Positions 17,957 to 27,557 of a stretch of 64,000 nt of DNA are shown piece after piece. Source of the stretch: UTCHB3 sp964625575 (GTDB lineage: Bacteria > Bacteroidota > Ignavibacteria > Ignavibacteriales > Ignavibacteriaceae). Within the stretch, counting starts at the first letter, position 1, and each line of letters opens with the position of its first letter. The notes beneath the pieces were generated by a model. That model saw only the letters and a list, made by a program, of their open reading frames with translations, was not told the DNA's origin and did not search any database. The translations under genes were made by a program, and so were the position numbers. The stretch is taken from NCBI GenBank assembly GCA_964625575.1, contig CAZVBQ010000001.1:1-64000 (forward strand). The letters are read 5' to 3'.

Positions 17957-20032
17957 ATGAACACCAAAAAACTCTTTCTACTTGTTTTCGCCCTACAATT
18001 CACACTGCTTGCTCAGCAGGAAATACCGTCTCTAAACGCCTTCCGAAAAGATGACAACTCCAAATATACCTCAATAGGCAACATTGGAATAACCATCACC
18101 AATTTTGGTACTTATGGTCACGGGTTTGCACTTTGGCCTCAGCAACCTTCTTGCGAGTATCCAAAGGGAAGTGGTATCGAGCATATTTTTGACGGCGGGC
18201 TTTATGTCGGCGGATTCATCAGCAACGATTCACTTGGCACAGGTAAATCCGGGCCTTTCGTGACCACGGGAGCTGTTGATGCCGCGTCGGTTTCTGCCAG
18301 AGGTGGCGGTTTTGAGTTCACCAACAGCAAGGATTCCAGGGTTGTTGAGCGCTCCTCTCTTCTGACTTCAAGATACTATAAACCTGAAGCGGTTTCGCAT
18401 CAAGATTTCGTGATGGATTTTACGGACACAAATATGGTTTGGGAAAACGGCGAGCCTATTCAAGAGCACAATCCTTTGGGGTTGGGTGTACACCTTGAGA
18501 CATATGCCTGGAACTTTCCCTTCGCTGACTTCTTTGTAATTTTCAATTATACAATTAAAAACGTTTCCAACAAATACCTTGACAGTGTCTATGTTGGAAT
18601 GTGGACCGACGCGGTTGTAAGAAACACCAAAGTGACTTCACCCGGAGGGTCGGCATTCTTCAACAAGGGTGGAAACGGGTATATGGATTCGATCAAAGTA
18701 GCCTACGAGTTTGACTCAAACGGTGATCCGGGATTTACCGACAGTTACATCGGTGTGCAGTTCCTCGGTGCAGATACCCCTTACGATAGCGTGAATTATG
18801 TGAACTGGCAGTTCAGAAATACATCTGATCCGTTGTTCTTTGCACCGCAAACCGATCAGGAAAGATATAACAAAATGCTCGGCTACTTCGGAGCCAGCGC
18901 GCGTTATAAATATGGTGTAAATCCTGCCACATTAAAAACTCCAACCAACAGATCACTGCTTCTCTCCGCGGGAGGTTTCAAAAAGATTGCCCCTGGTGAT
19001 TCGATAAATGTGGTTTTTGCCATCGTCGCGGCAAAGAAATATGGTGATGATCCCGCCGCGCTTGATCTTGACATTCAAAGGAAGAATTTGATCGCTAACG
19101 CTGATTGGGCGATGCGCGCGTATAGTGGCGAAGATAAAAACCGGAACGGTGTTCTCGATCCCGGTGAGGATCTTAATGGTAACGGGATATTAGACAGATA
19201 CATCCTGCCGGCTCCACCTTCATCACCGCGTGTTGTGGCAATTCCTCAAAACGGTAAAGTGACAATTTACTGGGACAAATCAGCCGAAAACAGCATTGAC
19301 CCCATCTCAGGCGTGAAAGATTTTGAAGGATACAGAATCTACAGATCGAATGCCGGATTCGATTTCCAGAACAACGCCACAGACGCGCAAGCTCTTGTAA
19401 AAATGGCAGAGTTCGACAGCACGGGCAACTCACTTTTTTTCAATACCGGATTCAACTATGTTTCACTTCCACAGCCGGTAACTTTTGAAGGTGACCCCAC
19501 AGAATACTGGTACAAATTTGAGGTTGAAAACCTCCTTAACGGATGGCAGTATCTCTTCAACGTGTCCGCGTTCGACAAAGGCGATCCGATCAACAAAATT
19601 GAAAGTCTTGAATCGAGTTATCTATTCAATGTGCACAGAGTGATTCCGGGTACACTTCCTGTTTCCCGCGAGGATGTTGAGATTGGTGTTTATCCGAATC
19701 CATACTATGCCAATGCTTACTGGGATGGTTCATTCGAGCGCTTGAGAAAAATTTACTTCTATAACCTTCCCGCGCGTTCAGAAATAGTGATCTACACACT
19801 TGCAGGTGATGTTATCAAGAAACTCGAGCATGATGGTGGCAGCAATGGCAGTGAACTTCGCTGGTTTCAGAACTTTTCTCCGGGAGGAACACAGAAAATG
19901 TCAGGCGGGGAACACGCATGGGATCTGATCTCCGATGGTGATCAGGCTATAGCTTCAGGTTTGTATCTTTTTACCGTTAAGGATCTTGATACAGGTACAA
20001 TTAAAAAAGGCAAGTTTTTAGTTATCAAATAA
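17957..20032 (+). CDS. Secreted protein with fibronectin-like and probable T9SS sorting domain
   Basis: The 691 residues start with a signal peptide (MNTKKLFLLVFALQFTLLA). A long N-terminal region of about 400 residues has no family I recognise. Around 395-415 lie two Asp/Asn-Gly-rich loops (NRNGVLDPGEDLNGNGILD) that look like calcium-binding EF-hand or dockerin-type loops. A fibronectin-III-like domain follows (PSSPRVVAIPQ...YRIYRS). The end has a T9SS-like sorting domain variant (YPNPYY..., ending GKFLVIK). It is the first gene of a six-gene envelope block and is followed after 13 bases, with AAGGA, by another T9SS cargo gene. Function unknown. Confidence 0.75.
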   Translation: MNTKKLFLLVFALQFTLLAQQEIPSLNAFRKDDNSKYTSIGNIGITITNFGTYGHGFALWPQQPSCEYPKGSGIEHIFDGGLYVGGFISNDSLGTGKSGPFVTTGAVDAASVSARGGGFEFTNSKDSRVVERSSLLTSRYYKPEAVSHQDFVMDFTDTNMVWENGEPIQEHNPLGLGVHLETYAWNFPFADFFVIFNYTIKNVSNKYLDSVYVGMWTDAVVRNTKVTSPGGSAFFNKGGNGYMDSIKVAYEFDSNGDPGFTDSYIGVQFLGADTPYDSVNYVNWQFRNTSDPLFFAPQTDQERYNKMLGYFGASARYKYGVNPATLKTPTNRSLLLSAGGFKKIAPGDSINVVFAIVAAKKYGDDPAALDLDIQRKNLIANADWAMRAYSGEDKNRNGVLDPGEDLNGNGILDRYILPAPPSSPRVVAIPQNGKVTIYWDKSAENSIDPISGVKDFEGYRIYRSNAGFDFQNNATDAQALVKMAEFDSTGNSLFFNTGFNYVSLPQPVTFEGDPTEYWYKFEVENLLNGWQYLFNVSAFDKGDPINKIESLESSYLFNVHRVIPGTLPVSREDVEIGVYPNPYYANAYWDGSFERLRKIYFYNLPARSEIVIYTLAGDVIKKLEHDGGSNGSELRWFQNFSPGGTQKMSGGEHAWDLISDGDQAIASGLYLFTVKDLDTGTIKKGKFLVIK

Positions 20033-20045
20033 ATAAGGAACAAAA

Positions 20046-22136
20046 ATGAAAAGATATCTCATTCTTTTCTCATTTTTGCTGATGGGTGTCGGATTCTCTC
20101 AGAATTACCCTCTTCTGACAATCCAGCAATTAACAGCAACACCCGATTCGCTTCTTTCACCAGGGACAGAGTATTCTGACTACCTCGGTGATACAGTCAG
20201 ACTTCAGGGCCTCGTTCTCGTTCGCCCCGTAGTTGATCCCACAACTGACAGAAGAAGGATCATCGCAGCCGGTGGCCGTTGGTATGCCTATGTACAGGAT
20301 CCAGCAGGCCAGCAATTTGGCGGAATCACTGTTATTCAGAATGATACAACCGGAGTAAATCAAAATACGGGATTTGATCTTGTTGATACCGCGCAGGTTT
20401 GGGAGTTCACCGCTGTAATTTCCGTCTTCTCAGGTAATACCATTCAGGCAAATCTGCTTGTAAATCCACCAACACCTGTTCAGTTCGTGTCACAGGCAGC
20501 CAAAAGACCTGATCCAATCGAACTTCCAATGTCGGTGTTCATGGAAAACGGTGTATTAAAACCTGATGGTGAAAAATACGAAGGTATGTATGTTGTTATC
20601 AGAAACGTACTTACCAGCGACAGAAACAGCACCTCGGGTGTTTTCAGATTTAATGATGGTAATGGCAACTACATGACAATGTATGATCAGTCGGGCTACT
20701 TTACAAAAAGAACCCACAGACTTACAGGTCTTACTGATTACGATGCTCCCGCGGATGGAACATTTCTTGAGTATATTAGAGGCGTTGTTCACACAAGAGC
20801 TGATGGTTACTATATAGTTCCTCTCTATCCCGGTGACATGAAAGTTGGTGCCACACCACCGACCATCTCAAGCATTACCAGAAACAATGCATATGTTGCA
20901 TCGAATGTTCCTCTTGAAGTTTCTTCAAGGATGATCGATCTTGATGGGTATATCACCTCAGCCAAGATCTTCTACAGAGTCAACATGGGTGGATACAACG
21001 AATTGGCTCTTACCAGAACCCCTGCTGATACAAACACTTTTGTTGCCACCATTCCGGGGGTTGCTCAGGATTCAGCCGTGGTTGACTATTTCTTCTGGGC
21101 TCAGGATAACGAGAACAGAGTAACCATGAACCCTGCTGACACCTCACGTAACAGATGGTTTTATCCTGTTCTTAACAGGCCGCTTACCATTCAGGATGTT
21201 CAGTACAGCCCGTATGGATCAGGTTTCAGCGCGTTAAACAACTACAGGGTTACTTTGACCGGTGTTGTTACCGCCGACACTTCTGATATACCGGGCTTTG
21301 GTACTACCGCTTTAAGAGTGTATATGCAGAACGGTGCAACTCCTTGGTCAGGTATATGGATCAAGGGATTTGACGCTCTGAACCTCAAGCGAGGTGATAA
21401 TGTAACTGTTAGTGGCAAGGTTTACGAAGATTTCAACGTAACCTGCCTTGATTCAGTTACAGCCATTGTTGTGAATTCAACCAACAATCCGCTTCCGGCA
21501 GCAATTCCTGTAACAACCGGTACCATTGGCGCGAAAGCAGGCGGTGTTGTTGACGCTGAAAAGTACGAAAGCGTTCTGATCAAGTATACAAACCCTGTTA
21601 TCACCAGAACAAATGCTGACTTGACAGGAAACTTTGGTGAAATGCTTGTTGATGATAACTCTGGCGCGACACGTGTCGAACTTCAGGATGGAAATCATCA
21701 GTATCACAACAACTGGGAACCTAACCTTACAGGTATCCAGGTAGATTCACTCGCGAGATTCTCATCACTTACCGGTGTCCTTTACTTCTCGTTCTCAAAC
21801 TACAAACTCACCCCTCGCAAGGATGACGATTTTGTCGGATACACCACCGGTGTTGAAAACGAAGTGGTTCCTGCAGAGTTTGCCATGAAACAGAACTATC
21901 CGAACCCATTCAATCCATCAACTGCCATCGAGTTCAGCCTACCGAAAGGTGAGAATGTTAAACTTGAGATATTTGATGTACTTGGAAGGAAAGTTCAGAC
22001 ACTCATCAGTGAGTACAAAGAGGCAGGTAACTATAAAGTTTATTTTAACGCATCGGCTCTTCCTTCCGGTGTTTACCTGTACAAGATCGACGCGGGTGTT
22101 AATTCATCCGTGAAGAAAATGATTTTGATGAAGTAA
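20046..22136 (+). CDS. Secreted OB-fold-like protein with T9SS type A sorting domain
   Basis: This 696-residue protein has a signal peptide (MKRYLILFSFLLMGVGFSQ) and two stretches resembling the OB-fold domains found in Bacteroidota surface proteins (DTVRLQGLVLVRPVVD near 50 and YRVTLTGVVTADTSD near 400). An Ig-like part between them includes DSAVVDYFFWAQDNENR. The sorting domain starts at MKQNYPNPFNPSTAIEFSLP near residue 615 and ends MILMK. It is closed by a strong terminator. No enzymatic motif was recognised. T9SS export to the surface is inferred from the tail. Confidence 0.75.
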   Translation: MKRYLILFSFLLMGVGFSQNYPLLTIQQLTATPDSLLSPGTEYSDYLGDTVRLQGLVLVRPVVDPTTDRRRIIAAGGRWYAYVQDPAGQQFGGITVIQNDTTGVNQNTGFDLVDTAQVWEFTAVISVFSGNTIQANLLVNPPTPVQFVSQAAKRPDPIELPMSVFMENGVLKPDGEKYEGMYVVIRNVLTSDRNSTSGVFRFNDGNGNYMTMYDQSGYFTKRTHRLTGLTDYDAPADGTFLEYIRGVVHTRADGYYIVPLYPGDMKVGATPPTISSITRNNAYVASNVPLEVSSRMIDLDGYITSAKIFYRVNMGGYNELALTRTPADTNTFVATIPGVAQDSAVVDYFFWAQDNENRVTMNPADTSRNRWFYPVLNRPLTIQDVQYSPYGSGFSALNNYRVTLTGVVTADTSDIPGFGTTALRVYMQNGATPWSGIWIKGFDALNLKRGDNVTVSGKVYEDFNVTCLDSVTAIVVNSTNNPLPAAIPVTTGTIGAKAGGVVDAEKYESVLIKYTNPVITRTNADLTGNFGEMLVDDNSGATRVELQDGNHQYHNNWEPNLTGIQVDSLARFSSLTGVLYFSFSNYKLTPRKDDDFVGYTTGVENEVVPAEFAMKQNYPNPFNPSTAIEFSLPKGENVKLEIFDVLGRKVQTLISEYKEAGNYKVYFNASALPSGVYLYKIDAGVNSSVKKMILMK

Positions 22137-22148
22137 TTTCCTTAACTT

Positions 22149-22186
22149 AAAGGAGGCTCTGTTGAAGAGCCTCCTTTGGATTTTTT
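22149..22186 (+). terminator. Terminator/attenuator abutting the next start codon
   Basis: A perfect 12-bp stem (22149-22160 with 22166-22177, AAAGGAGGCTCT/AGAGCCTCCTTT) with loop GTTGA is followed by GGA and six T. The ATG of the lipoprotein gene begins at the very next base, 22187, leaving no room for a promoter between them. Confidence 0.85.
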
Positions 22187-23743
22187 ATGCAGCTCCACAA
22201 AAAGATTTTATTATTTTTATTTTCATTACCCCTTGTCTTCGGTCTTTATTCCTGTACGGATAATCTTACCGGAGCAAAGGTTACAAACCTTCCTCCGGAT
22301 ACACACTTGTTTCTGTATCCTGACTCTAACATTGCCCAGCAGCCCAGCAGAATTTCTGTTCACTGGTGGGGTGATGATCCTGATGGCCTTGTGACAGGCT
22401 ATTATTTTACTTGGGACAAAAGAAACTGGTCATTTACAACCAAAAATGACAGTTTGTTTGCCCTTCAGATAGGTGCTGCTGATACTACATATGATTTCCT
22501 TGTGAGTGCAGTTGACAACTCCGGTAATGGTGTGTACGACAACAGTATTGTGCAAAACGGAATCAATTACGGTGCCGAACCTTTCATTGATGCAAATAAA
22601 AATGGCGTTTATGACCCGGGCGAAAAGTTTTATGATATCGGATTGATCGACCCCACACCGGCCGATCTTAAATTCCCGATAAAAAACACTCCTCCGAAGA
22701 TCGAGTGGGATACCCTTACGGTGGTTCCGTCTTCTTCATTACCGGTGATGACCTTCAAATGGAAGGCTTCAGATCTGGATGGTGATGAGTCAATCCAGAA
22801 GATCAACATAGTGCTGAACGACACCACCAATACAGCAAACATAGTTGAACTTAGAGGTTCAACGAGGTTGGTGACACTGCGTGTCCGTGATTTCCAATCA
22901 GCCAATCCCGAGACAGAAATATTGATAGATGGAGCTGAATTCAATATTTTCCCTGTTAAATTAAAGGGGATGGTTCTAAATGGTTTTAACAAGGTATTTG
23001 TCCAGGCTGTAGATATTTCAGGGGCGAAAACTCCATTCATTGAAATGCCGGGAACAAATAAAACATGGTTTGTCAGAAAGCCGATTGGCAAGATGTTGTT
23101 GATTGATGATTATACAACATCAGATGACGCCACGGCATTTTATAACAACCAACTCTCCACTATTCGTGGCGGAACCCTGGCCGGCAAGTTTGACACTCTC
23201 AACATTGCCGGAAAACAGATTCCGTTTTTCAGTTACAATTTCTACCTTACTATTAAGTTGTTTAACTATGTAGTTTGGTACGCTGATAATAATCCCTCGT
23301 TGCAGGCAGCTCAGAACGTGGTTGACAAATATCTTGCCAATGGAGGAAAGATATTAATGTCGATGCAGTTTCCAAGGAACCCTGCTCCGGATATTTTAGC
23401 GCTTAAAGAGTTTCTACCTGTTGACTCAATATCCAATCTTGTTTCAGTTTTGCCAGCAGGTGTTGAGTTTACTGTTGATTCAGGCAATCCTGCTAACAAC
23501 GGATATCCCATTCTAAAAACCTCGACGACGGTTCTGGGTAATTTTGGTTTATTCCCAAACACAACTCTTGCAAGAAGAATTTATCGTGCTTCGGGCAACC
23601 AGATACAGGGATACGTGGGTTTCATCAATGGCAATAAGAATTTATTTTTCATCGGGTTGCCTCTGAACAAGCTTAATGGCAACTCAAATGTCAGCCAACT
23701 CTTTGAGAAAGTGCTTTTCGATGAGTTTGGAATTTCGATATGA
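22187..23743 (+). CDS. Lipoprotein of unknown function, C-terminal half GATase-like
   Basis: The 518 residues start with a lipoprotein signal (LPLVFGLYSC, the Cys at about 23 being the lipidation site). A fibronectin/Ig-like segment (RISVHWWGDDPDGLVTGYYF) and a Ca-loop-like DANKNGVYDPGE follow. From about 305 (KMLLIDDYTT...FNYVVWYADNNPSL...YLANGGKILMSMQFP) the pattern of strands and helices resembles class I glutamine amidotransferase-like folds, but I see no catalytic Cys-His-Glu triad. This fold call is inference. The gene overlaps the TonB receptor by 4 bases (ATGA) and follows a terminator directly, so it probably depends on read-through. Confidence 0.7.
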   Translation: MQLHKKILLFLFSLPLVFGLYSCTDNLTGAKVTNLPPDTHLFLYPDSNIAQQPSRISVHWWGDDPDGLVTGYYFTWDKRNWSFTTKNDSLFALQIGAADTTYDFLVSAVDNSGNGVYDNSIVQNGINYGAEPFIDANKNGVYDPGEKFYDIGLIDPTPADLKFPIKNTPPKIEWDTLTVVPSSSLPVMTFKWKASDLDGDESIQKINIVLNDTTNTANIVELRGSTRLVTLRVRDFQSANPETEILIDGAEFNIFPVKLKGMVLNGFNKVFVQAVDISGAKTPFIEMPGTNKTWFVRKPIGKMLLIDDYTTSDDATAFYNNQLSTIRGGTLAGKFDTLNIAGKQIPFFSYNFYLTIKLFNYVVWYADNNPSLQAAQNVVDKYLANGGKILMSMQFPRNPAPDILALKEFLPVDSISNLVSVLPAGVEFTVDSGNPANNGYPILKTSTTVLGNFGLFPNTTLARRIYRASGNQIQGYVGFINGNKNLFFIGLPLNKLNGNSNVSQLFEKVLFDEFGISI

Positions 23744-26565
23744 AGCATGGTGCACGAATGAAACAATTGATATCACTTTTTCTTCTGTTATCTGTATTTA
23801 CTGTTTACGCGCAGAACGGCAGCATTGGTGGAAAGATCGTTGATAAAAAGAACGACACTCCTCTTCCGGGTGTTAACGTGATCTTAAAAGGTACCTATTA
23901 CGGTGCTGCCACGGATGTTGACGGGAATTTTCTGATCAAAAATGTGGCACCTGGTTCGTATACTGTTGAAATCTCTTTCATCGGTTACAAAACCGTGCAG
24001 TTAACCGGAACGAAGGTTACAGCCAACGCAAAAACCCCGCTTGACGTTAAACTTGAAGAGACCTCACTTACACTTACACAGGATGTGGTGATCATAGGTG
24101 ACAAACCTTTGGTTGATGTTGAGGAAACTCAAAGCAAGAAAACCGTTTCAAGCGAAGATATTGAATTGGCGGTTGTTGAGAACGTTACCGACGTTATTGC
24201 TCAACAGGCGGGTGTTGTCTCGAATGATAACGCCATCCACATCAGAGGAGGCAGATCTTATGAAAACGCGTTCCTTCTCGATGGTGTTTCTGTACAGGAT
24301 CCGCTTGCGGGAACCGGTTTTGGTCTTCAAATCAGTGCCAATTCACTCGAAGAGGTTGAAGTTATTACCGGTGGATTCAATGCTGAGTTTGGCCAGGCAA
24401 CTTCAGGTGTTGTAAACGTAAAAACAAAAGAGGGGAGTGTACAACGGTACAATGGCTTCCTCTCCTACAAAACGGATAATATCGCCTCGGAATCTGATCC
24501 TCACGTTTTCAATATAGACATCATGGAGATCAGTCTTTCAGGTCCTGAACCTATTACAAAATATCTATTGCCCGCGCTTGGAGTTGAGATACCCGGAGAA
24601 GTTTCATTCTTTTCGAATCTTTACCTCGGTTTCTCCAATGGCATAACACAAGGTTATTACAAACCGAAGATTTCCGCGCTTAATTCCTCCACTTTTTTTG
24701 GAACGAAATACGCTCCAAAACTCGAGAACAGTTTATATGGACTCGCGAAATTAACCTACAAAGTAACTCCAACATTCAAGATATCATACTCGTTTAACCA
24801 GTCTGTGTCGATCAACCAGAACTCACAGTCATTGCAGTCAAATCTTGAGTATGTTGAGCCAAGTCCCGGTTATCAGTATGAATTCCAGAATATTCTTGAC
24901 AACGCGAATGTGTTCACTCACAAGAATATTTTCAACACTCTCAGCGTCACTCACACGCTCAACACTAAAACATTTTACGAAGTCAAAATCGGTAAATTCC
25001 TGACCAATCTAAGAACTGACGCGAATGGCAAGGACTGGACCCAGTACCGGCAGCCAAAAGACATTCCGAACTTCCCGGTTGAATATTACAACCTCGGCCG
25101 AGACACGGTTGGAGTGATCCCAGGTGACGGCTTTTGGGATGTGGGTAACCCCTATACATGGCATGACCATTATCTGGACGAGCTCTCGATCACAGGTGAC
25201 CTTACCAGTTTCTTTGATGAAAAGAACAAGTTCAAGGCAGGTTTCAAGCTTCAGTTTCAGGAAATGCAGGTTGTTGATATTTACCAGCCATGGGTAGGCG
25301 CTCTCGGATTGAACAACGATATTTACAAAGTGCACCCGATGATAGGCGCGATGTACGCCCAGGACAACGTGAACTTTGGCGGTATGATCCTGAATTTTGG
25401 TTTAAGATTCGATTTTTGGTTCCCGGGAAAATATGTTGATGACGCGGTGAAAAACCCTGATGTTATAACAATTCCTGACGAGGTTCGCGCGAATTACTAT
25501 GAAGACAGTTATAAGTTCTTCGGCGACCGGTACTTCAAGGCAAGACTTAGCCCAAGGCTCGGTATCTCGCACCCGATCACCAATTCACAGACTTTGTTCT
25601 TCTCGTATGGTCACTTCAGTAAATGGCCAAAACCGCAGTTCGTGTACGCGAAACTTGATCCGTACAATTCGCAGTCTTCGTTCCAGAGATTCGGCAATCC
25701 AAACCTGAAACCTGAAACAACCGTAGCCTACGAGCTTGGTGTTAAGTCACAGTTTACTGATGATGACGTTCTTACTGTTACAGCGTACTATAAAGATATT
25801 TTTGACTATATCAGTACCAGAACCGCAAAGATATCCAGTCCAAGATTTGCCACTCAGAGGTTCACAACATATGTAAACGCTGACTATGCCCGTTCCCGCG
25901 GACTTGAGTTTGAATATCAGAAAAGAATAGGGAAATGGTTCAGAGCCAATGCCGTATTCTCTTATTCTGAAGTTACCGGCAAAAGTTCATCCTCTGATGA
26001 AGGTGTCCTGATCGCTCAAGGAACTCTGGAAGAGTCTATAAAAGAACAGTATATGGCTTGGGACAGACCGATTACAGCTACTCTGACAACTAATTTTTAT
26101 GTTGCTCCCGGCGAAGCACTTTTTGGTTTCGGAAATGGAATTCTCGACGACTACAATCTTAATCTTAGGTTCTTTTACCAGTCCGGTAAGCGTTACACAC
26201 CGGCAGTTTTCACCGGAAGTTATGAAACCGACGGAAGACCCCAGTATGAGTTTGTAAAAGGTGAACGCTATACTGCAATCGGTGATAACTGGTTCTATAT
26301 AGATGCCAACTTCGAAAAGTATGTTAAAATCGGTAACTTCCGTTTCAGCGTGTTCCTTGAAGTGAACAACATCCTTGACACTAAAAATTCGGCTATTATT
26401 AATCCGGCGACAGGTAAGGCATATGAATACGGTGATGCTACACCAGGATCATGGAATGATCCGCTGTATCCTGATCTTCAGGCCCCAATTAACCCGTATC
26501 CATACAATCCTGCAAGATATTTAACCAGACGCAACGTTAAACTTGGTGTAAGCTTTAAGTTCTAA
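23740..26565 (+). CDS. TonB-dependent outer-membrane receptor with N-terminal carboxypeptidase-like domain
   Basis: This 941-residue protein begins with a signal peptide (MKQLISLFLLLSVFTVYAQ, if counted from the in-frame ATG 23758). A CarboxypepD_reg-like beta-sandwich (about 27-110, SIGGKIVDKKNDTPLPGVNV) precedes a plug domain (about 130-230, IHIRGGRSYENAFLLDGV...AEFGQATSGVVNVKT) and a beta-barrel ending in the aromatic VKLGVSFKF. The annotated start at 23740 overlaps the upstream stop by ATGA; 23758 is the alternative. It is followed by a PorV-like gene after one base. The imported ligand is unknown; the architecture resembles SusC-like transporters, but no SusD is adjacent. Confidence 0.88.
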   Translation: MKHGARMKQLISLFLLLSVFTVYAQNGSIGGKIVDKKNDTPLPGVNVILKGTYYGAATDVDGNFLIKNVAPGSYTVEISFIGYKTVQLTGTKVTANAKTPLDVKLEETSLTLTQDVVIIGDKPLVDVEETQSKKTVSSEDIELAVVENVTDVIAQQAGVVSNDNAIHIRGGRSYENAFLLDGVSVQDPLAGTGFGLQISANSLEEVEVITGGFNAEFGQATSGVVNVKTKEGSVQRYNGFLSYKTDNIASESDPHVFNIDIMEISLSGPEPITKYLLPALGVEIPGEVSFFSNLYLGFSNGITQGYYKPKISALNSSTFFGTKYAPKLENSLYGLAKLTYKVTPTFKISYSFNQSVSINQNSQSLQSNLEYVEPSPGYQYEFQNILDNANVFTHKNIFNTLSVTHTLNTKTFYEVKIGKFLTNLRTDANGKDWTQYRQPKDIPNFPVEYYNLGRDTVGVIPGDGFWDVGNPYTWHDHYLDELSITGDLTSFFDEKNKFKAGFKLQFQEMQVVDIYQPWVGALGLNNDIYKVHPMIGAMYAQDNVNFGGMILNFGLRFDFWFPGKYVDDAVKNPDVITIPDEVRANYYEDSYKFFGDRYFKARLSPRLGISHPITNSQTLFFSYGHFSKWPKPQFVYAKLDPYNSQSSFQRFGNPNLKPETTVAYELGVKSQFTDDDVLTVTAYYKDIFDYISTRTAKISSPRFATQRFTTYVNADYARSRGLEFEYQKRIGKWFRANAVFSYSEVTGKSSSSDEGVLIAQGTLEESIKEQYMAWDRPITATLTTNFYVAPGEALFGFGNGILDDYNLNLRFFYQSGKRYTPAVFTGSYETDGRPQYEFVKGERYTAIGDNWFYIDANFEKYVKIGNFRFSVFLEVNNILDTKNSAIINPATGKAYEYGDATPGSWNDPLYPDLQAPINPYPYNPARYLTRRNVKLGVSFKF

Positions 26566-26566
26566 A

Positions 26567-27556
26567 ATGAAAAAAATTCTATTTCTCTTTGCAATATTGA
26601 TAACCGGTCAGTCATTTGGACAGCTCTTTCCTGTGTTGGGAGGGCAACGAGCCGGCATTTCTGCCGCTCAATTCCTCAAGATCGGAGTAGGCGGCAGGGC
26701 TTCAGCCATGGGTGACGCTTTCGTGGCGGTCTCCAATGACGCGAGCGCGTTATACTGGAACCCCGCGGCGCTCGTACAATTCGGCGACAACCAGGTGATC
26801 TTTTCACACAACAGTTGGCTGGTTGATGTTAAACACAACTTTGCCGGGGGTGTATACCATATTACACCTGACGACGCGGTTGGTGTATCTCTTACAATGC
26901 TTTCCGCGGGTGACATGAAAGTCACCACTGAATTTGCCCCCTTTGGTACCGGTGAATATTTCACCTTTTCCGATTTGGCAGTTTCTCTGAGTTATTCCAG
27001 AAAAATGACAGACAAGTTCAGCTTCGGTGCCACCGTAAAATACATGGAAGAAACCCTTGATAAACTTAAAATGAGGGGCGTGCTTCTTGATTTCGGTACA
27101 TATTACTGGACAGGTCTTGGCTCAACCCGTTTCGCCGTGGCTTTCTCAAATTTCGGAAATCAGCTCGCGCCTGATGGTGACGTTGTTCTCGTGGGTGGCC
27201 GCAAAAATTCCAATTGGCAGGAGTTTTCACCTCCAACAATGTTCAGATTGGGTTTTGCCTTCGAACCTTATGAATCGGAAAATCACAAAGTTACCACTTC
27301 GATTCAGTTGAATCATCCGAATGACAACAGTGAGAACGTGTCACTTGGTGCTGAATATACATTTAAAGAGCCAGCAACAGGACTTTCATTCCTGCTGAGA
27401 GGTGGCTATAAGATAAATGTAGAAGAGCAAAATTACAGTTTTGGTGCCGGCTTGAATCTGCCCATTTCAATGGCAAGGTTCACATTTGATTATGCTCTCG
27501 TTAATTTTGAGAGATTGGGCGCCGTTCACAGACTTTCGATAATTCTGGGGATATAA
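26567..27556 (+). CDS. PorV/PorQ-family outer-membrane protein
   Basis: The 329 residues carry a signal peptide (MKKILFLFAILITGQSFG) and the family's N-terminal hallmark, FLKIGVGGRASAMGDAFVAVSNDASALYWNPAAL. The rest alternates as a beta-barrel. In known T9SS, PorV shuttles cargo to the attachment complex; other family members have unknown roles. It starts one base after the TonB receptor stop and ends one base before the NHL lipoprotein, so the three are almost certainly translated from one message. Confidence 0.85.
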   Translation: MKKILFLFAILITGQSFGQLFPVLGGQRAGISAAQFLKIGVGGRASAMGDAFVAVSNDASALYWNPAALVQFGDNQVIFSHNSWLVDVKHNFAGGVYHITPDDAVGVSLTMLSAGDMKVTTEFAPFGTGEYFTFSDLAVSLSYSRKMTDKFSFGATVKYMEETLDKLKMRGVLLDFGTYYWTGLGSTRFAVAFSNFGNQLAPDGDVVLVGGRKNSNWQEFSPPTMFRLGFAFEPYESENHKVTTSIQLNHPNDNSENVSLGAEYTFKEPATGLSFLLRGGYKINVEEQNYSFGAGLNLPISMARFTFDYALVNFERLGAVHRLSIILGI

Positions 27557-27557
27557 C

